Shown here in pieces: positions 52,111 to 61,189 of a stretch of DNA of 64,000 nt (positions are counted from its first letter, which is position 1; each line of letters starts with the position of its first letter). A program made the translations under genes and the position numbers. The DNA is from Paenibacillus brevis (GTDB lineage: Bacteria; Bacillota; Bacilli; Paenibacillales; Paenibacillaceae): contig NZ_JAHLQJ010000009.1 in the NCBI RefSeq assembly GCF_018919145.1, forward strand, positions 124,001 to 188,000. The letters run 5' to 3'. The notes beneath the pieces were generated by a model. That model had not been told where the DNA came from. It did no database searches and saw only the letters and a program-made list of their open reading frames with translations.

Positions 52111-54177
52111 TCACCGGGGTTCGTCCTGAATGAAGAATTCCAGCACCACCATCTGGTGGCAGGACCATGCGGGAACGGTATAGCGGACCACGCCGTTTTC
52201 CTGCTGAAAAGGAAGCGGCGTACGCTGCGGGGCGAGATACACCTCGCGTACAGGTCTGGCTGCCGCTATGGCAACCGGTGTCTCCATAATCGTCGGCAAA
52301 TCCTCGATGATCTCCACGTTCTCCCCCCGGCGCACCGGCGGGCCGTACAACAGATGATGGACCCAGCGGTTTTTGGCGGTCTGTGCCTGCAGCGTAGTCA
52401 CGCCTTGCGCGGGCAGGGCGACGGTCAGCGTTTTGGCGGCTATGCCCGTTTGGTCTGTTTGCATTCCGGCAACCAACGGCTGCCTGGAGGACACCTGCAC
52501 GCCGGCCCCCGAGGCCAGCAGCCGGTCCAGCGCGTATGTTATTATCTCTTTGACCGGCAAGCTGCCCTTCAAGGCATAATCCTCAAATAGATTCCAAGCA
52601 ATGTAAATGCCGTCCGGCCCTTCTGTTATGCCGGGGCCTGCATCCTGCAGATTGGACGGCGTATGCTGGTGCGAGGAAAAGGTGAACAAATCACGGTTGA
52701 AATATGGATTCTCGCGACTGGCCAGCCGGGTTCCGCCTGGTACAAGCGATACTTCCATGCCCTCCGCATAAATCACAAAGGAGGCCGTTCGCAGGGAAGG
52801 AAGCTCAAAGCCGGGCCGCAGGTATGCCGGTCTAAATGCAGAGACGCCTTGCCATTCTGCGCCAAAATCAAGCTCAAACCGCGTTACATCCGGCGCAAGT
52901 CCGGAGCGGCCGGTAGCAAGCAGCTTCCCACCGCCGCGAAGAAAATCCTTCAGCTTGGCTTTCAGCGGTGCGGTCACGGCAATAGAGTCCGGTAGTACGA
53001 TCACTTTGTATTTTCCCAGATCGCTTTCCGTATCGATAACGTCAAACAGATAATGCCCCTCCAGTAAAATTCGCACCGCCCCTGTATCCGCTTGGCCAAG
53101 CGGCGCATCTGTGCGGCCAAAAGCATGCCCGGCAGCCTCGACGGACAGCAGCGCAATGTCGGCGACCGAGGCCGTGCCGCGGCACCATTCCTCCTTAGCC
53201 TCAACCTCCCGGTAAGCTTCTCCGATCAGGGTATAGGTGGCCGGGTCCATAAAGCCCTCCGGATGCAGCTGGTCGCCGATGGAGCAGCGGGCGCCGTTGG
53301 CCAGACTCAGCGCGGCTTCGTATCGCAGTGCGTTCGGATGCTTAAAGCCGCCGAATTCTCCCCAGGATAAATGGAATTTCCCGGTCATGCCCAGGAAGTC
53401 CAGACCAAGCCCTTGGGCATATCTGGCCGAAAGCGGAAAATGATCGTAACCCCAGCCTCCTGTCGGCAGTGATTCCAGCTCCAGATGGGTATTGACGAAC
53501 GACAGATCGCGCCGCCCCCGGGATACGTGGCTGCTGTTATGGAACACCGGCAGGCCGGGCTTAACTGCGTGAACCGTCGCATTCATACGCTTGGCGTATT
53601 TCAGATACGTGTCCTCCCACAGCGCTTTCATATCCTCCGTATTGCGGGGATCGGAGCCGCGTCTGCGGATTTCGGTTACGCAATATTGACAGTAGCACTC
53701 TCGCACGCCGACAATGTCCAAAAAGATACCGTCCGCGTCATAACCCTCCGCCACTTCGTGCACCTGCTCGGCCAGCACGTCCAGATACGGCGAATTCATG
53801 CAAAACAAGTGGTAACCCGGCGACATGAAATCGCCTGCCCAGCCGATTTGCTCCTTCTGGTTGCGCACCAGCCAGTTGGGATGCCGGCGGGCCAGCTTCT
53901 CGTCCAACCCCGCCGAAAGATATACCGGTGTCTTGACGCCGATTTCATGAGCGGCTTCGATTTGTGCGCCAAGCAGGTCGAACGATAGATGCGGGTGCAT
54001 TTCATTGGCAGTGCTGGGGTGGTATGCCCAGCCGTGATGGCATTTGGCAAAAACGGTAATGGAGTCGACGTGCCCCAGCTTGAGCATTTCCTGGAATTGC
54101 GGTTTGGAAAAACGGCTGCCGATGCCTTGAATGGCCTCGGAGGTGTGGAAATCGAGATGAACCTGACGGAATCTCAT
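52111..54177 (-). CDS. GHL6/GH42-type glycoside hydrolase-like protein
   Basis: 688 residues from the ATG at 54177 behind AAGGAGACAGCAAAC. The N-terminal ~330 residues (RQVHLDFHTSEAIQGIG; DADGIFLDIVGVRECYCQYC; LSWGEFGGFKH) fit a TIM barrel like the hypothetical glycosyl hydrolase 6 family. Residues ~370-480 resemble the GH42-type trimerisation (class I glutamine-amidotransferase-like) domain, with YKVIVLPDSIAV and LRGGGKLLATG. No signal peptide is seen. Substrate unknown; it faces two oxidoreductases and lies beside two AraC regulators, so a plant or mucin sugar is likely. Confidence 0.78.
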   Translation of the reverse strand: MRFRQVHLDFHTSEAIQGIGSRFSKPQFQEMLKLGHVDSITVFAKCHHGWAYHPSTANEMHPHLSFDLLGAQIEAAHEIGVKTPVYLSAGLDEKLARRHPNWLVRNQKEQIGWAGDFMSPGYHLFCMNSPYLDVLAEQVHEVAEGYDADGIFLDIVGVRECYCQYCVTEIRRRGSDPRNTEDMKALWEDTYLKYAKRMNATVHAVKPGLPVFHNSSHVSRGRRDLSFVNTHLELESLPTGGWGYDHFPLSARYAQGLGLDFLGMTGKFHLSWGEFGGFKHPNALRYEAALSLANGARCSIGDQLHPEGFMDPATYTLIGEAYREVEAKEEWCRGTASVADIALLSVEAAGHAFGRTDAPLGQADTGAVRILLEGHYLFDVIDTESDLGKYKVIVLPDSIAVTAPLKAKLKDFLRGGGKLLATGRSGLAPDVTRFELDFGAEWQGVSAFRPAYLRPGFELPSLRTASFVIYAEGMEVSLVPGGTRLASRENPYFNRDLFTFSSHQHTPSNLQDAGPGITEGPDGIYIAWNLFEDYALKGSLPVKEIITYALDRLLASGAGVQVSSRQPLVAGMQTDQTGIAAKTLTVALPAQGVTTLQAQTAKNRWVHHLLYGPPVRRGENVEIIEDLPTIMETPVAIAAARPVREVYLAPQRTPLPFQQENGVVRYTVPAWSCHQMVVLEFFIQDEPR

Positions 54178-54312
54178 GTTTGCTGTCTCCTTATTATTCA
54201 ATATAATAATCATATGATATCTACCACTTTACTCGATTTGTCACCTTGATTAAGCCGACAATATCGACCGTGTATCGTACGATTTCTACTTTTTAGTTTA
54301 AGGAGTGACGGG

Positions 54313-55206
54313 ATGCTGGTTTTGGAGCTGCAGGTTCCTCCGTTCCCGCTGCTTGCCGCGGTAGGGCGCGCGGTTTGGCAGCCGGGAGTTACGCACGGTG
54401 AACGTACCTTTGATGCCTATGACCTGATTATTTGCATCCGCGGGGTGCTGTATATGGAAGAGGACGGCGTGAAATACGAAATTGCCGGGGGAAAAATGCT
54501 CGTGCTGGAGCCGGGCAAACACCATCGCGGCTATCGTCCGACTGAGGTCGAAACGGAGGTGTACTGGATACACTTCCGTTATCCACAAAAGCAAGATACA
54601 CAGGACAACAAGGCGCTGTTAACCGAGAAAAACAACTGGAAGCAGCCCCCGATGCAGCGGACGGATCAGGATATCGAGCCTCATCCCGGAGCTGTAGATA
54701 TCCCTAAATTCGGCCCGGTAGATTTGAGGGAGATCCGGCCGCTGCTGGACGAAATGGTGGTGCTGCATGCGGTGCTGACGCTGTACCGTTCCTATGAGCT
54801 GCAGGTTGTGTTCGGCAGATTACTGCTTGCGCTGCAAAGCGGCATGAGAGCGAGGGGGCCGCTATCTCGCTCCTTTCTGCTCAGCGAACAGGTCGCCGCT
54901 TATTTGGCGCACCATTTGGAGACTCCGTTTGACTCGGCGGAAATGGAACGGGAGCTTCATTACCATTTTGATTATTTGGCGCGCTGCCTGAAGCAATACA
55001 CCGGAATGAGCCCGCTGGTCTACAGGCATCATCTGCAGGTGGAACGGGCTAAACGTCTGCTGGCCCACACGGAGCGAACGCTCAGTCAAATCGGGGAGCT
55101 GTGCGGCTTTCAAGACTATAACTATTTTGCCCGTTTATTCAAACGGACGACCGCGCTGACGCCCGGGGAGTACCGCAAGCGGTATCAGGTGTTCCGGATG
55201 GATTGA
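54313..55206 (+). CDS. AraC-family transcriptional regulator
   Basis: 297 residues. A cupin-type sensor (YDLIICIRGVLYMEEDGVKYEIAGGKMLVLEPGKHHRG) and a C-terminal double helix-turn-helix (HLETPFDSAEMERELHYHFDYLARCLKQYTGMSPLVYRHHLQVERAKRLL and LSQIGELCGFQDYNYFARLFKRTTALTPGEYRK) are present. AAGGAGTGACGGG precedes the ATG. It diverges from the glycosidase gene, so it probably controls that gene from the 135-bp shared region. Confidence 0.92.
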   Translation: MLVLELQVPPFPLLAAVGRAVWQPGVTHGERTFDAYDLIICIRGVLYMEEDGVKYEIAGGKMLVLEPGKHHRGYRPTEVETEVYWIHFRYPQKQDTQDNKALLTEKNNWKQPPMQRTDQDIEPHPGAVDIPKFGPVDLREIRPLLDEMVVLHAVLTLYRSYELQVVFGRLLLALQSGMRARGPLSRSFLLSEQVAAYLAHHLETPFDSAEMERELHYHFDYLARCLKQYTGMSPLVYRHHLQVERAKRLLAHTERTLSQIGELCGFQDYNYFARLFKRTTALTPGEYRKRYQVFRMD

Positions 55207-55353
55207 AAGCGGGCGGTCTGGGCGTCAGCCGTGGTTCGCGGTCACAGTCTGCCTGTCCACTACCGACTGTGAAATTAGACAGGTGATGCTTAAAAGCGCT
55301 GCCGCCATGATAGAAATGATCCGGAGAACATCGGCACTATTACTTTCCTTTTT
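55207..55353. other. intergenic region before the FAD oxidoreductase
   Basis: No gene or terminator with a clear T-run is seen here. Two palindromes at 55354 and 55386 follow. Confidence 0.4.
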
Positions 55354-55426
55354 TTATTGATAAACAATAAAAAATATATGAAATACAATAATTAATTATT
55401 GTTTTAATCTGAAATTGAGCTATAAT
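55354..55426 (+). promoter_or_regulatory. two palindromes and promoter before the FAD oxidoreductase
   Basis: TTATTGATAAACAATAA (55354-55370, TTATTG-N5-CAATAA) and the perfect 16-bp palindrome CAATAATTAATTATTG (55386-55401) sit before and over the -35 box of a promoter TTGTTT (55399-55404)-N16-TATAAT (55421-55426). This is a typical arrangement for repression by a TetR- or MarR-type dimer. No such regulator gene is adjacent. Confidence 0.55.
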
Positions 55427-55465
55427 AAACTCAAATTGGATGATCATGTTAAGGAGAGTGTAAGG

Positions 55466-56566
55466 ATGAACCATTATGATGTCGCCATTATCGGATTGGG
55501 ACCGGCAGGCTCCATCCTGGCTCAGTTGCTCAGCAAGGAATTTCGCGTAATAGCCATAGACATGAAATATACTTATGACCAAGGCTTTCAGAAGCCTTGC
55601 GGCGGTCTTCTGTCATCTGATGCTCAAAAGGCGCTTGCAGAATTGAACCTGACGCTGCCCAAGGAGGTAACCGTTGACCCGCAGATTTTTGCCGTCAAAA
55701 CCATTGATCAGGAGCGGGAGCTTATTCGCCACTATCAGCGGACTTATGTCAATGTGGACCGGCATAAATTCGACTTATGGCTGAAATCGCTTATTCCAGG
55801 ACATGTAGAGGTTCATGACCATTCGCGATGCTCTGCTGTGGAGAGGGTGGACTCCGGTTATCAGATCACGTTTCACGAGAATAAAATAAAACATGTGATT
55901 ACGGCCAAGCATCTGGTTGGAGCAGACGGAGCGAATTCTTTGGTGCGGCGCTTTTTGTACCCGGATAAAAAGATACGGACCTACATGGCCATTCAGCAGT
56001 GGTTTCCCGAGCAGCACGATTCGCCGTTCTATTCCTGCATTTTTGACGAGAAGATCACGGACTGTTACTCCTGGTCGATTTCCAAGGATAATCACTTTAT
56101 CTTTGGCGGCGCTTATCTTATGGATAAGCCGAGGGAACACTTCGACTTGCAAAAGGAGAGGATCCAGAGCATCGGATTCCAGTTTGGAGAACCGATCAAG
56201 ACAGAAGCGTGCATGGTACTTCGGCCGGCTTCATTTCATGACTTTAGCTGCGGAAGGGATCATGCGTTCCTGATTGGCGAGGCGGCCGGCTTCATAAGCC
56301 CAAGTTCGCTGGAAGGGATCAGTTCGGCCATCAATAGTGCGCGTACCCTGAGTGAAGTGCTGAATGCCCGCAGCCTGCAACCGAACAAAAGCTATCAATT
56401 CAAGACGCTTCCCATTCAAATGAAAATGTATGCCAAGCTGATGAAGTGCCCGTTCATGTACAATCCGTTCTTGCGCAAACAGATTCTAAGGAGCGGAGTA
56501 CAGAGCATTTCCATGCAGCCAGGGCATGAAAAGGTAAGGCATTCATTAAGAGGAAGCAGGGTCTAG
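55466..56566 (+). CDS. FAD-dependent oxidoreductase (geranylgeranyl-reductase-like)
   Basis: 366 residues from the ATG at 55466, just after AAGGAGAGTGTAAGG; the longer frame from 55415 would overlap the promoter. The motif YDVAIIGLGPAGSILAQLL is the FAD-binding Rossmann fold, and HAFLIGEAAGFISPSSLEGISSAINSARTL is the GD-box-type FAD contact, with Glu in place of the usual Asp (GEAAG for GDAAG). Overall order matches the geranylgeranyl reductase/p-hydroxybenzoate hydroxylase group. Substrate unknown. Confidence 0.82.
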   Translation: MNHYDVAIIGLGPAGSILAQLLSKEFRVIAIDMKYTYDQGFQKPCGGLLSSDAQKALAELNLTLPKEVTVDPQIFAVKTIDQERELIRHYQRTYVNVDRHKFDLWLKSLIPGHVEVHDHSRCSAVERVDSGYQITFHENKIKHVITAKHLVGADGANSLVRRFLYPDKKIRTYMAIQQWFPEQHDSPFYSCIFDEKITDCYSWSISKDNHFIFGGAYLMDKPREHFDLQKERIQSIGFQFGEPIKTEACMVLRPASFHDFSCGRDHAFLIGEAAGFISPSSLEGISSAINSARTLSEVLNARSLQPNKSYQFKTLPIQMKMYAKLMKCPFMYNPFLRKQILRSGVQSISMQPGHEKVRHSLRGSRV

Positions 56567-56643
56567 GACGATCGAACAGGGTAGCAACGCAACAAATGAT
56601 CTATCGAGGGCGTCTATCATTCTGCTTGGCAAGTTGAAATGAA

Positions 56644-56677
56644 CATAAAAGAGCCGCTAAAAAGCGGCTCTTTTATG
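56644..56677. terminator. bidirectional terminator
   Basis: CATAAAAGAGCCGCT and AGCGGCTCTTTTATG form a perfect 15-bp stem with an AAAA loop, between convergent genes. Confidence 0.93.
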
Positions 56678-56691
56678 TTGAAGATTCTATT

Positions 56692-58050
56692 TTATGGAGA
56701 TGTATTGGAATAATGGATCTCTATATGATTATTCTCCTTGGCCGAAGCCGCCATGCTCTGCATATATTTGCTCATAAACCCGGACTCCGCTTGCTCCCAC
56801 AGCTTCATACCCGGAGAGCTCAGCCATTTTTCATCGATTATATTCACCGTGCCTGCGAAGTAATGCAGATTCAGTTCAGCCATGGTCTCTGCCATATTCT
56901 GAATCTGTACATCGTTATACCCTTGATCCTTCAAGGCATTCATAGCTTTATTGTAGGATTGGTCATGGAAAAAATCTCTTCCGTAATCCTTGAACTGCCT
57001 TAGCTGAGGGGCCCGCACGCCGTTACTTTCACTCCATTGCTCTACATCCACTGAACGGGTTTGATAAATGACTTTTGATACAGCTGTATCGAATTCCAAA
57101 ACACCGAATTGGTATGGATACACCTCCATGGAGCTTGTCGCAATATCAGTAAGACCTTGATAAGAACGGATATCCTGGATATGAATATGGCCCGAGAGAG
57201 TGAGATGAATGTTTGATTCATTCAACACATTAAATACTTTGTCCGCATTATCCAAGGTGAACCCGGATGAGAAAATGGTGTGATCCAGCAGGTTATGGTG
57301 CATCACCGTGATCATCTCAGCCCCGTGATTTCGAGCAATCTCTGTCTGATGGATTATCCATTTCAGCGTTGAGTCTGAAAGACTCCCATTGGTCTTCGGG
57401 TATCCCAACTCCAGATTGTTCTTGTACTGGCAAGTATCCAGCATAAGAGCCCAGAGCTGATCGGTTATTTTAGCGACGTAACTAAGAGACTCGGGATCTG
57501 AATCCAGAGCTTCTCCATATCCGAACGAATGATAGATTTGCCGAAAGTCGTCCGCCGTAATGAACTCGGTCTTATATTGACGATCCCCCTTAAAGCTCCT
57601 GGCCCAAGGATTCAAGATATCATGATTGCCGGGAATGACCAGAACCTGGATGCCTGCACGTTCAATATAATCAAGCTTCTCCGCCAACTGCCGGTGGCTG
57701 GCTTGTTCACCGTTGTTGGTAAGATCCCCGCTTAAAATGACGGCTTGGGGTTGTCCGGCGATGATCTGTTCCGCCCACGCATCCATTAATTCATCTGAGT
57801 ATTGCAGGAGCTTGGAATCACCTGCTTCTATATATTGCTGGAACGCTTCGCCGCCGTCGTGGAGGGAAGGGCTTAAGTAATGCATATCGGTCGCTACATA
57901 GATTTCAAAGGAAGGAGGAGAAGAGAGGCTCGGTGCAATACGCTCTGTTTTTCCTGATTCATAAGGTAGTAGAGGGAACAGCAACAGTATCAGAAGTACT
58001 ACGGTCAGGGATAACAGGAGGATAGTAAGACGCTTGATTCGTGATTTCAT
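56692..58050 (-). CDS. membrane-anchored metallophosphoesterase
   Basis: 452 residues. One N-terminal membrane segment (~7-30) is followed by a calcineurin-like phosphoesterase domain: VATDMHYLS (D-x-H), LSGDLTNNG (GDxxxxG), IPGNHDILNP (GNHD), VMHHNLLDH and LSGHIHIQD (GHxH). All metal ligands are present. It should act outside the membrane on an unknown phosphoester. GGGAG lies ~15 bp before the ATG. It is a single-gene unit. Confidence 0.9.
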   Translation of the reverse strand: MKSRIKRLTILLLSLTVVLLILLLFPLLPYESGKTERIAPSLSSPPSFEIYVATDMHYLSPSLHDGGEAFQQYIEAGDSKLLQYSDELMDAWAEQIIAGQPQAVILSGDLTNNGEQASHRQLAEKLDYIERAGIQVLVIPGNHDILNPWARSFKGDRQYKTEFITADDFRQIYHSFGYGEALDSDPESLSYVAKITDQLWALMLDTCQYKNNLELGYPKTNGSLSDSTLKWIIHQTEIARNHGAEMITVMHHNLLDHTIFSSGFTLDNADKVFNVLNESNIHLTLSGHIHIQDIRSYQGLTDIATSSMEVYPYQFGVLEFDTAVSKVIYQTRSVDVEQWSESNGVRAPQLRQFKDYGRDFFHDQSYNKAMNALKDQGYNDVQIQNMAETMAELNLHYFAGTVNIIDEKWLSSPGMKLWEQAESGFMSKYMQSMAASAKENNHIEIHYSNTSP

Positions 58051-58246
58051 GATATAAGTTCAGACTCCCGCATGTAATTTTGGAATTTTGAATAGATGCT
58101 GATAAGCACTTTAATGACTCCTATCTAGCATAATCGAAACTCCAGGATTTCACTAGTCGCCCTTAGATTCTTGACAAGCCCCGGCCACTGGCGTAGCTTA
58201 AGAAGTGTATTCGTTCACAAACATTATACACAAGGAGGCTATACAT

Positions 58247-58870
58247 ATGAGTGACTTCCAATCGATTATTAAAGATAGAAGATCGGCCAATCGTTTTGTC
58301 GAAGGGGTTGAGATTCCTCAAAGTGATTTGGAAGAGATATTTACCCTAAGCAAGTTTGCTCCATCGTCCTACAATCTGCAGCACACCCATTACTTGGTGG
58401 TAACAGATCGCGCCAAGATTGAAGAAATTTACGAACGCACGCATCAACAGTACAAGATCAAAACAGCTTCAGCAATTATTTACGTCCTGGGCGATATCAA
58501 GGCACATCTTAAGGCAGCTGACCTAAATGAGGGTCTGAAAAATCTTGGCGTTCTGAGCGAACAAGAGTACAATGCCGTAGTCGAACAAACGATTCAGTTT
58601 TATGAAAGCAAGGGAGACACCTTCCAACGCGAGGATGCGATCCGGAATGCCAGCATTGCAGCCATGCAAATGATGTTGATCGCCAAGGACCTGGGCTGGG
58701 ACACTTGCCCGATGCATAACACAGAGGATGCGGTCTTTAAAGAAATGTTCGATGTACCGGACAATCTGATTCCGGTCATGATGATCGCTATGGGCAAGTC
58801 GGCACCCGAAAGCTTCCGCCCGCGCGGCTACCGTAAGCCGGTTAATGAATTTGTTCAATATTATAACTAA
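58247..58870 (+). CDS. nitroreductase-family FMN oxidoreductase
   Basis: 207 residues from the ATG at 58247 behind AAGGAGGCTATACAT. The FMN-binding pattern is KDRRSANRFVEGVEIPQSDLEEIFTLSKFAPSSYNLQHTHYLVV and, near the C-terminus, VMMIAMGKSAPESFRPRGYRKPVNEFV. It fits NfsB/YodC-type nitroreductases that reduce nitro compounds or quinones with NAD(P)H. It is a single-gene unit ending in a hairpin. Confidence 0.92.
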   Translation: MSDFQSIIKDRRSANRFVEGVEIPQSDLEEIFTLSKFAPSSYNLQHTHYLVVTDRAKIEEIYERTHQQYKIKTASAIIYVLGDIKAHLKAADLNEGLKNLGVLSEQEYNAVVEQTIQFYESKGDTFQREDAIRNASIAAMQMMLIAKDLGWDTCPMHNTEDAVFKEMFDVPDNLIPVMMIAMGKSAPESFRPRGYRKPVNEFVQYYN

Positions 58871-58878
58871 TCATTAAA

Positions 58879-58920
58879 AACGGGTTGGAGCATGAGGAAA
58901 TATCCTTGATCCAACCCGTT
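58879..58920 (+). terminator. intrinsic terminator
   Basis: AACGGGTTGGA (58879-58889) and TCCAACCCGTT (58910-58920) form an 11-bp perfect stem after the nitroreductase gene. Confidence 0.8.
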
Positions 58921-59041
58921 ACTTATTTCATCTTATGGTTCGGTTCCCATACAAGCTGGTCATTTACATAACCCGTCACCTGTTGATGGGCTGCAAACTG
59001 ACTGCCTGAAGCTTTAACCGAGTATATTACTGGTAGGCCAA

Positions 59042-59073
59042 GTTGCATTAATCCTAGGTTGCATTAATCCTGG
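59042..59073. repeat. 16-bp tandem duplication
   Basis: GTTGCATTAATCCTAG is followed directly by GTTGCATTAATCCTGG, a two-copy tandem repeat with one difference, ~60 bp before the next gene. Confidence 0.85.
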
Positions 59074-59130
59074 TATGAGATAAGCTATATCTATCTGGTT
59101 GTATTTTCGGAAGGAGATGTCAAGATAGTT

Positions 59131-59925
59131 ATGCTAACATTGGAGGTTCAAGATGAACAGAGTATGGTAAAATCCAGCCGCAATGAGAATAGCCAGGTGA
59201 AGTTAGTCTACTCTCAAGGCTATGAACCCGGAGATGCCATTGTTCTCCGAAGCACGGAAGTCCCGGTTAATTTGGTTATTCAGCTAGAAGACTCGATGCC
59301 GCCGGCATTCGTTTATCTATCGGAGGAGGCATTTCGCTTTGTCGTTCCGCATGGGGAGAAGAGGGCTTCCTACTCGCCGAAATCTTTTGTCGGGGAAATG
59401 CATGTAATTACAGCGCGTGTAGCCTTCCCAGAGGAAATACAGGCGTACAAAAACCTGGCGCTCAATCCTTATGACCAGCATGACAACTCAAGTTGTTATC
59501 CTCATGCCTCGGCCAATGCAGAGACGCGGGGCGAGTCGGTCTTTGCGGCCCGGAATGCCATTAACGGCAATACGGCCAATGATTCCCATGGGGAATGGCC
59601 CTATGAATCCTGGGGCATAAATGGCCGGGAAGATGCAGAAATTACAGTTCACCTCGGGAGAATCGTAATCATCGATAAGGTAGTATTGACGCTGCGGGCT
59701 GATTTTCCGCACGATAATTATTGGGAGCAAGTTACATTGAACTTCCCGGACGGAAGCTCCCATACGGCCTCGCTTGTGAAGACTCATCAGCCCCAAGTGA
59801 TTTCGCTTGCTCCACGGAACGTTGATCGAATCACCCTTAGCAAATTAATAAAATCGGAGGACCCTTCTCCGTTTCCGGCATTGACCCAGATCGAGGTCTA
59901 CGGCAGGGAGGATAGTCGTAAGTAA
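59131..59925 (+). CDS. hypothetical protein with DUF7402/discoidin-like C-terminal domain
   Basis: 264 residues, no signal peptide. Residues ~1-105 form an unrecognised N-terminal domain. The C-terminal part (LALNPYDQHDNSSCYPHASANAETRGESVFAARNAINGNTAND ... WGINGREDAEITVHLGRIVIIDKVVLTLRADFPHDNYWEQVTL) fits a jelly-roll F5/8-type or DUF7402-like carbohydrate-binding module, ending with IEVYGRE typical of such domains. A cytosolic lectin-like protein is unusual. AAGGAG lies 15 bp before the ATG. It ends in a terminator at 60086. Confidence 0.65.
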   Translation: MLTLEVQDEQSMVKSSRNENSQVKLVYSQGYEPGDAIVLRSTEVPVNLVIQLEDSMPPAFVYLSEEAFRFVVPHGEKRASYSPKSFVGEMHVITARVAFPEEIQAYKNLALNPYDQHDNSSCYPHASANAETRGESVFAARNAINGNTANDSHGEWPYESWGINGREDAEITVHLGRIVIIDKVVLTLRADFPHDNYWEQVTLNFPDGSSHTASLVKTHQPQVISLAPRNVDRITLSKLIKSEDPSPFPALTQIEVYGREDSRK

Positions 59926-60085
59926 TACTTGCTTATAATTAAATGTTCTTTTGATTTGACACATAGGGGTATGCTTAACTGTAAGTATAGAAGCTGTCAG
60001 CAGTTGTCTTTCGTGAATACTGCTGTTAACGGGATACGCTGAAGGCTATATCCCTTATAATTACAAGCTGATTTTTGGCTTTTCG

Positions 60086-60132
60086 CCGCAGAACAGCAGC
60101 TTCAAAGGAGGCTGCTGTTCTGCGGTATTTTT
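60086..60132 (+). terminator. intrinsic terminator
   Basis: CCGCAGAACAGCAGC (60086-60100) and GCTGCTGTTCTGCGG (60111-60125) form a perfect 15-bp stem, then TATTTTT. It lies ~25 bp before the next gene. Confidence 0.92.
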
Positions 60133-60157
60133 ATGCCCAAAACGATTGGAGGACTTT

Positions 60158-61189
60158 ATGATGAGAGAAATAAGGACCGAATCTCTGACACAAGCTTTAA
60201 ACAAAATGCTTGGAACAAAAATAATCCGCGTCGAATTTCAAACCGAACAATTACATGGCGGTACAGTGGGGGATGTGCAGCTGGTAACGGGCAATGCCAA
60301 AACTACTGACGGCACGGATATACGCTACAAAATCATTTTGAAAGTACAGATGAAGTGGGAACGCTATGGAGATCCTGATTCATGGCGCAGGGAATATGGC
60401 TTCTATACATCCAATTTAGGCTCTCTGTTTTCTGAATCCTTCCGTTGGCCTGAATGCTACCATGCCGAAATGAACGGAGAAGAAAATGAAACGCAGATCT
60501 GGATGGAATATATCGACGGAATATCGGGTTTGAACTTAACCGGTGATATGTATGAGCGAGCAGCTGAAGAACTGGGCCGTTTTCAAGGCAGGTTATATGC
60601 CGAACAGCCCGCCTTTTTACAAAGCTTAGCCAATCTTAGTAAAGTGGATTATATGAAGAAATTTTATCTTCATTATCGTTCATGGAATAGAGTGTACGAT
60701 TATGTACGCTCTGAGGATTGTGAAATTCCGGAGCATCTATGTAAAATGCTAATCGACATCGATGAAAGCGCAGACGAAATATTTAACCGAATCGAGAAGT
60801 TGCCTGTCGTGCTGTGCCACAGGGATTTTTGGGTGACAAATATATTATATTTAAATGGTCGAATCGTAGTCATCGACTGGGATACTGCCGGATGGGGTTA
60901 TTTAGGTGAAGATATGGCAAGCCTTATTGCAGATAAAGCTGATATTGAACACATGGTAGATTACTACCACAGATGCATCCCCGCGTATTACAAAGGATTT
61001 TCAGAATACGCGAATATTTCACATATAGTGGATAACTTTGTCTACGAGATGATTCTGCTTATGTTCGGATACAGACTTGTAGAATGGTATATGAACGCAA
61101 TTTCACAAGCTCCGCACCAGGATCAGGTCGATGAAAGTTCAATGTACTTAAGCACCTTGCAAAAGATTTATGAGATGAAAAATGAGTGA
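60158..61189 (+). CDS. aminoglycoside-phosphotransferase-like kinase
   Basis: 343 residues from the ATG at 60158, just after GGAGG (a second ATG follows). The kinase motifs of the APH family are seen as CHRDFWVTNILY (catalytic Asp and Asn, HxDxxxxN) and VVIDWDTAGWGYLGEDMASL (metal Asp). The N-terminal lobe has YKIILKVQ with the ATP-binding Lys. The family includes antibiotic kinases, choline kinase-like and other small-molecule kinases, so resistance is not implied. It is followed by a decayed region. Confidence 0.85.
   Translation: MMREIRTESLTQALNKMLGTKIIRVEFQTEQLHGGTVGDVQLVTGNAKTTDGTDIRYKIILKVQMKWERYGDPDSWRREYGFYTSNLGSLFSESFRWPECYHAEMNGEENETQIWMEYIDGISGLNLTGDMYERAAEELGRFQGRLYAEQPAFLQSLANLSKVDYMKKFYLHYRSWNRVYDYVRSEDCEIPEHLCKMLIDIDESADEIFNRIEKLPVVLCHRDFWVTNILYLNGRIVVIDWDTAGWGYLGEDMASLIADKADIEHMVDYYHRCIPAYYKGFSEYANISHIVDNFVYEMILLMFGYRLVEWYMNAISQAPHQDQVDESSMYLSTLQKIYEMKNE

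Noticed and set aside
60158..61189. Antibiotic resistance kinase
   Set aside because: Only general APH motifs are seen; the family has many non-resistance members.
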